Assembly (NCBI RefSeq): GCF_016714275.1
Contig: NZ_JADJNP010000002.1
Span: forward strand, 310,001 to 374,000
Length of the DNA: 64,000 nt
DNA from: Tessaracoccus sp.
GTDB lineage: Bacteria > Actinomycetota > Actinomycetes > Propionibacteriales > Propionibacteriaceae
Reading direction: 5' to 3'
Part shown: in pieces, positions 60,201 to 64,000 of the stretch
Layout of the letters: every line of letters begins with the position of its first letter
How positions within the stretch are numbered: the stretch's first letter is position 1
Made by a program: the position numbers and the translations under genes
The notes under the pieces: generated by a model
Databases searched by the model: none
The model's input: the letters and a program-made list of their open reading frames with translations, nothing else
What the model was told of the DNA's origin: nothing

Positions 60201-60429
60201 CGTCGTCCCTCTCCGGCACGGTCGCGGTCAAGGTCATGCCCGTCTCACGCATGAAGGCGAACAGCCGCTCGGTGTAGACCGACGGCTTCCCCGCCTCGAT
60301 CTCCCAGACGTAGCGTTGGGAGATGCCCAGCCTGTCGGCCAGCTCGCGCTGGCTCCACCCCTTGAGCAGCCGCGACTGCTGCAGGATTCTCCCGAGCGAC
60401 TCCGGCCCGGTCACCTTTCCCGAATACAT
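60193..60429 (-). CDS. hipB: HipB-type HTH antitoxin
   Basis: The 78-residue protein is an XRE HTH antitoxin (LGRILQQSRLLKGWSQRELADRLGISQRYVWEIEAG) with a short C-terminal strand segment. It pairs with HipA and represses the operon. ATG 60429, with AGGAGG upstream, is chosen; GTG 60432 is adjacent. Two palindromic operators sit just upstream. Confidence 0.88.
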   Translation of the reverse strand: MYSGKVTGPESLGRILQQSRLLKGWSQRELADRLGISQRYVWEIEAGKPSVYTERLFAFMRETGMTLTATVPERDDGG

Positions 60430-60437
60430 CACACCTC

Positions 60438-60484
60438 CTGACTACGTATCGGTAGTCAGGCTATGCTACTACCAATATGTAGTC
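60438..60484 (-). promoter_or_regulatory. Twin HipB operator palindromes
   Basis: Site 1 (60438-60459) is CTGACTAC-N6-GTAGTCAG, a perfect palindrome. Site 2 (about 60468-60483) is ACTAC-CAATAT-GTAGT. The half-site ACTAC/GTAGT and the 6-base spacer are shared, with centres 27 bases apart. They lie next to the hipB start. Confidence 0.7.
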
Positions 60485-61520
60485 AAGCATCGTCGGCCGC
60501 GAGCTGGCGCCGCAGGAACTCGAGGTAGAGGGCGTCCATGTGTGCGCGTTGACGGTTGTCGGCCGCGCCGCCGTGGCCGCCCTCAATGTTCTCGTAATAC
60601 CAGGCCCGCTTCCCTGTACCGGCGAGCTTCGCCATCATCTTGCGTGCGTGGCCGGGGTGTACGCGGTCGTCGCGCGTCGAGGTGAGCAGCAGCGTCGGCG
60701 GGTAGTCCCGCGCCGGGTCGAAAAGGTGGTACGGCGAGAACGTCTGGATGAAGTCCCAGTCGTCGGTGTCGGGGTCGCCGTACTCGTCCATCCACGACGC
60801 GCCCGCCAACAGGTGGCTGTAGCGCCGCATGTCGAGCAGCGGCACCTGGATGACGACGGCGCCGAACAGCTCCGGGTACCGCGTCAGCATGTTGCCGGTG
60901 AGCAGGCCGCCGTTGCTACCGCCGCGCACCCCGAGGCGCGCCGACGTGGTGACGCCGCTCGCGATCAGGTCGAGGGCGACGGCCGCGAAGTCCTCGTAGG
61001 CGCGGTGCCGGTTCTCGCGCAGCGCGGCCTGGTGCCAGCGCGGGCCGTACTCCCCTCCGCCGCGGATGTTGGCGACGGCGTACGACCCGCCGCGCTCCAG
61101 CCAGCCCTTGCCGACGCCAGGTGCATAGGCCGGGGTCAACGAGATCTCGAAGCCGCCGTAGCCGTAGAGCAGGGTCGGGTTGTCGGCGTCGACCCGGCCG
61201 CGTGGCCGGACCAGGAAGTAGGGAACGCGCGTGCCGTCGTCGGAGATCGCGAAGCGCTGCTCGGTCGCGTGGGTGTCCGCGTCAAAGAACGCGGGCTCCG
61301 CCTTCAGCGCCTCGGGGGCGTCGGCGTCCGCGGAGGCGTCGGCGAGCAGCAGCGTGCTGGGCGTCAGGAAGTCGGTCGCGATCACCCATAGCTCGTCCGA
61401 GGTCTCGTCGTCGACGGCTCCGACCTCGATCGTGCCGAGCGCAGGCACTCCCGCGAGGGGGCGCTTCTCCCAGCCGGCCTCGCCTGGGGTGAGGATGGTC
61501 ACGACGCTCTTCACGTCGTC
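60483..61520 (-). pseudogene. Prolyl oligopeptidase family protein, N-terminally truncated
   Basis: Only the C-terminal half of an S9A prolyl oligopeptidase remains, about 346 codons: DDVKSVVTILTP, then the alpha/beta hydrolase domain with Ser in GVRGGSNGG, Asp in TSTRDDRVHPGHA and His in EGGHGGAADN. The beta-propeller half is replaced, at about 61515-61520, by the antisense of a duplicated amidase end. The 866-codon open frame through that junction is a chimera. The triad is complete, but no start or promoter for it is evident. Confidence 0.8.
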
Positions 61521-62099
61521 GAGGGCGGGGAGCCGGTCGTTGAGTTCCCGCTCGCGCCCTTCCTCGGCATCATGGGGGTGGCCGTCAACTCCGACGACCG
61601 CCCCCACTCCGTGCCCCCCGGAAGACATGGCGGCAACATCGACATCAACCTGCTCGTCGAGGGGTCGGTGCTGTATCTCCCCGTGCAGGTGCCCGGGGCG
61701 CTGGCCTACATCGGTGACCCGCACTTCGCGCAGGGCGACGGCGAGGTGGCGCTCACGGCACTCGAGGCGTCGCTGCGGGCAACGCTCCGCTTCGACGTCG
61801 TCGGCCTCGACGACGCCGTCGCCGCGTTCGGCGAGGTCACGGGTCCACTCATCCGGTCCGGCGGCTACCTCGTGCCGACCGGCCTCGACGCGGACCTGGA
61901 CGAGGCGATGCGGGCGTGCGTCCGCGCGGCGATCTCGCTGATTCGGGCGCGATGGGGCCTCGACGAGCACCTCGCCTACGCCTACCTCAGCGCCGCGACC
62001 GACTTCGACATCTCGCAGGTCGTCGACGTGGTGTGCGGCGTCCACGCCCGCATCCGCGAGTCCGACTTCGACGCGGTGATCCGTGACCGACGCGCGTGA
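61515..62099 (+). pseudogene. Duplicated 3' end of the acetamidase/formamidase gene
   Basis: These 585 bases match 56036-56620 with five substitutions, three of them in the last 25 bases. They encode only the C-terminal half of the amidase (from about VVEGGEPVVEFPLAP to the stop). No upstream half is present; the left border is fused to the prolyl oligopeptidase gene at GTCGTCGAGGGC. An internal ATG at 61572 could start a 175-residue fragment, but this is unlikely to be functional. Confidence 0.85.
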
Positions 62100-62135
62100 G
62101 CGTGCCAATACCGCGGCCCCTCCCGGTCGGCTGCG

Positions 62136-62175
62136 GGCCTGATCCTCGAGGCGACGAGGTGGAGCGGACTCGCAG
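62136..62175 (+). repeat. Short clpP-like fragment after the amidase remnant
   Basis: GGCCTGATCCTCGAGGCGAC and the bases after it resemble 58254-58295 in the second clpP (GGACCTGATCCTTGAGGCCG), with a one-base deletion and several changes. With the amidase remnant, this repeats the amidase-clpP order of the 55.5-58.4 kb locus. Confidence 0.5.
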
Positions 62176-62239
62176 CAACGTGTGCGTTTGCACGGTCGGA
62201 TGAACACCGACCCCGCCTTCGAGCGGAAATTCTCACTGC

Positions 62240-62265
62240 GATAATCTCTCCTCAAACCTAGGAGG
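62240..62265 (+). promoter_or_regulatory. -10 element and ribosome site of the dsdX-like operon
   Basis: GATAAT at 62240-62245 with a weak TTCGAG 16 bases upstream, then TAGGAGG at 62259-62265 before ATG 62272. The rest of the 172-base gap holds only the clpP-like fragment. Confidence 0.4.
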
Positions 62266-62271
62266 TACTCC

Positions 62272-63612
62272 ATGTCAACACCTGCACTCATCGCAGTGCT
62301 CGTCGTGGCGATCGCCGCGATCGTCTTCCTCATCGTCAAAGTCAGGCTGCACCCCGCTCTTGCCCTGACGCTCGCCGCGTTCGGCGTCGGCATCGCCACC
62401 GGGACGCCACTCGACACCCTCGCCGAAACGATCGAGAGCGGCGTCGGGGGCACGCTCGGCTTCCTTGCCCTCATCATCGGATTCGGCGCCATTCTCGGGA
62501 AGCTGCTCGAGACCTCGGGCGGCGCGGAACGCATCGCGATCAGCCTGCTCAACACCCTGGGGCGGCAGCGGGCCACCTGGGTGCTGATGCTGATCGGCTT
62601 CATCGCCGGTATCCCCGTCTTCGTCGAGGTCGGCTTCGTCCTCCTCGTGCCGCTCGTGTTCGTCATCGCCAAAGAGGCGGGCATCTCGCGGGTCAAGCTC
62701 GGCACGCCTCTCGTGGTCTCCCTCATGGTCGTCCACTGCATCGTCCCGCCCCATCCCGCGGCGACGGCCATCGCAGGAATGCTCGGCGCCGACGTCGGCA
62801 AGGTGATCGCATTCGGCCTTCTCGTCGGCCTTCCTGCCGCGATCGTCGGCGGCCCGGTCTTCAGCCGTTTCGGGATGCAGAAGCTCGTCGACCCGCCGCT
62901 CCCCGAGGGGCATTCCGCAGTCGAGGATGCGCCGGTCGCGCAGCGGGACCTGCCCGGATTCGGCATCACGTTGTTCGCCATCCTGCTGCCGCTGCTCATC
63001 ATGGTCGGCCGCACCGTGGTGACGTCGCTGCTCCCGGAGACCTCCGCGGCGCTGCCTATGGTCTCAATGATCGGCAACCCCATCGCCGCGCTGCTGATTT
63101 CGGTCTTCTTCGCCTACTGGGCCCTCGGGCTGCGCCGCGGTATGACCATGCAACAGCTCCTCACCGTCTCCGACTCCAGCTTCTCACCCATCGCAGGAAT
63201 CCTCCTCATCATCGGCGCGGGTGGCGCGTTCAACGAGGTGCTAAAGGCCTCCGGCATCGGTGACGGCATCGCCGACGCCCTCTCCGGGCTGCCCGTAAGT
63301 CCGATCATCCTTGCCTGGCTGATCGCGCTGCTGTTGCACGCCGCCGTCGGTTCGGCAACCGTAGCAATGATCTCGGCCGCCGGAATCGTCTTGCCGATGG
63401 TCGCCACCTCCGGGGTCAGCCCCGAGGTGATGGCAATCGCGATCGGGGCGGGCGCAATCGGGCTCACCCAGGTCACGGATAGCCTGTTCTGGCTGTTCAA
63501 GGAGTTCATGGGCATGTCCGTGCAGCAGACCCTGCGCACACTCACGCTCGCCACCACCACCGCCTCGGTCGTCGGCTTGGCCGGGGCTCTCATCCTCAGC
63601 ACCGTCGCTTAA
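62272..63612 (+). CDS. GntP-family permease, probable D-serine transporter (DsdX-like)
   Basis: The 446-residue membrane protein has 12 or so segments typical of gluconate:H+ symporters (GntP), with conserved stretches GFGAILGKLLETSGGAERIA, IPVFVEVGFVLLVPL, HCIVPPHPAATAI and GAIGLTQVTDSLFWLFKEF. GntP includes gluconate carriers and DsdX, a D-serine importer. The next gene, 15 bases on, is dsdA, which favours D-serine as the substrate (inference from context). Confidence 0.88.
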   Translation: MSTPALIAVLVVAIAAIVFLIVKVRLHPALALTLAAFGVGIATGTPLDTLAETIESGVGGTLGFLALIIGFGAILGKLLETSGGAERIAISLLNTLGRQRATWVLMLIGFIAGIPVFVEVGFVLLVPLVFVIAKEAGISRVKLGTPLVVSLMVVHCIVPPHPAATAIAGMLGADVGKVIAFGLLVGLPAAIVGGPVFSRFGMQKLVDPPLPEGHSAVEDAPVAQRDLPGFGITLFAILLPLLIMVGRTVVTSLLPETSAALPMVSMIGNPIAALLISVFFAYWALGLRRGMTMQQLLTVSDSSFSPIAGILLIIGAGGAFNEVLKASGIGDGIADALSGLPVSPIILAWLIALLLHAAVGSATVAMISAAGIVLPMVATSGVSPEVMAIAIGAGAIGLTQVTDSLFWLFKEFMGMSVQQTLRTLTLATTTASVVGLAGALILSTVA

Positions 63613-63627
63613 AGGAGCAACATCACC

Positions 63628-64000
63628 ATGACCGACACCATCATTCACGGCCGCACGCTCGCCGACTGGAAGCGCGACCTCCCTCTCATCGCCGACCTCG
63701 TCGCCACCACTGAGACCCAGTGGTTCAACCCTGAGGTCCGTCCCACCACAGAGGCGATCGGGTCCGTAGGGCTCACCAACGACGACATCATCGACGCCGC
63801 GGCCCGTCTGAAGCGCTTCGCGCCGTATTTCCTCGCCGTCTTCCCGGAGACCGGACGCACGCTCGGCATCCTTGAGTCGCCCCTCGTCGGCGCCCCCGCG
63901 ATGAAGAAGCGCCTTGAGCGCGAGGCAGGCCGCCCGCTGCCGGGCAACCTCATGCTGAAGCTGGACGCCGAGCTGCCGATCTCGGGTTCAATCAAGGCCC
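63628..64000 (+). CDS. dsdA: D-serine ammonia-lyase, partial
   Basis: The first 124 codons of a PLP enzyme that converts D-serine to pyruvate and ammonia; the gene runs off the window. Seen: ETQWFNPEVRPTTEA, the VGLTNDDIIDAAARLKRFAPY segment and LPISGSIKA, which carries the PLP lysine, all closely matching E. coli DsdA. AAAGGAG precedes ATG 63628. It is co-transcribed with the permease. Confidence 0.93.
   Translation, partial: MTDTIIHGRTLADWKRDLPLIADLVATTETQWFNPEVRPTTEAIGSVGLTNDDIIDAAARLKRFAPYFLAVFPETGRTLGILESPLVGAPAMKKRLEREAGRPLPGNLMLKLDAELPISGSIKA

Noticed and set aside
60483..63083. An 866-codon open frame that appears to make a giant oligopeptidase
   Set aside because: Only the last 346 codons match prolyl oligopeptidase. 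The rest is antisense to the duplicated amidase end and to the permease gene.

Overview
The window is about 64 kb of high-GC, densely packed DNA. It almost certainly comes from the chromosome of an actinobacterium, most likely of the Propionibacteriaceae (a Tessaracoccus- or Propionibacterium-like genus). That placement is an inference. It rests on the pairing of SigA with a SigB-type sigma factor, a B12-dependent ribonucleotide reductase with NrdR, the neighbourhoods DUF3046-recA-recX and clgR-cinA-pgsA-rimO-ftsK, RNase Y, ClgR/PopR-type Clp regulators and mycobacterial-type SOS signals. No rRNA, tRNA, prophage, insertion sequence or CRISPR array was recognised.

Layout. 1-8,010: end of a GH3 glycosidase, a frameshifted aminotransferase, a YbdK-type carboxylate-amine ligase with an amidotransferase, divergent sigA and sigB, tesB and a CorA-type channel. 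8,035-18,270: an LRR/Ig surface protein, a lipoprotein, the hrpA-usp-flavin-binding operon, a YbjN-like protein, a long hairpin in front of a membrane AlbA_2 protein, and a DedA-like protein. 18,281-24,400: ilvD, a decayed DrrAB-type exporter, NUDIX and sulfurtransferase genes, and a Tat-exported acetamidase/formamidase. 24,600-33,840: nrdR-nrdJ, the lexA control region, dinG, hflX, dapF. 33,900-45,380: miaA, miaB, aldose epimerase, rny, recX, recA, DUF3046, a DeoR regulator, clgR, cinA, pgsA, rimO. 45,390-55,070: ftsK, a two-component system facing a kinase-like operon with two low-complexity membrane proteins, then thiL, ddl, plsC. 55,080-62,180 is an accessory and rearranged zone: a second amidase, gene fragments, a clpP pair with a PopR-like regulator, hipBA, and a chimera of a truncated prolyl oligopeptidase with a duplicated amidase 3' end. 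62,272-64,000: dsdX-like permease and the start of dsdA.

Several regulatory circuits can be read directly. LexA boxes lie in front of lexA, of a divergent small membrane protein and of recA. recA also has a perfect RecA-NDp (PafBC-type) promoter. Paired NrdR boxes precede nrdR-nrdJ. A ClgR-like box precedes clgR. Two copies of a 13-bp operator flank the clpP/popR module. Paired palindromes precede hipBA. The most unusual system is the secondary Clp module at about 57.1-58.9 kb: an active ClpP, a ClpP-like partner whose catalytic serine is alanine, and an HTH regulator that ends in Leu-Ala-Ala and shares an operator with the clpP operon. The second unusual element is the roughly 165-nt hairpin at 16,651-16,815, whose mismatches are mostly G-U wobbles on one strand, which suggests a structured RNA.
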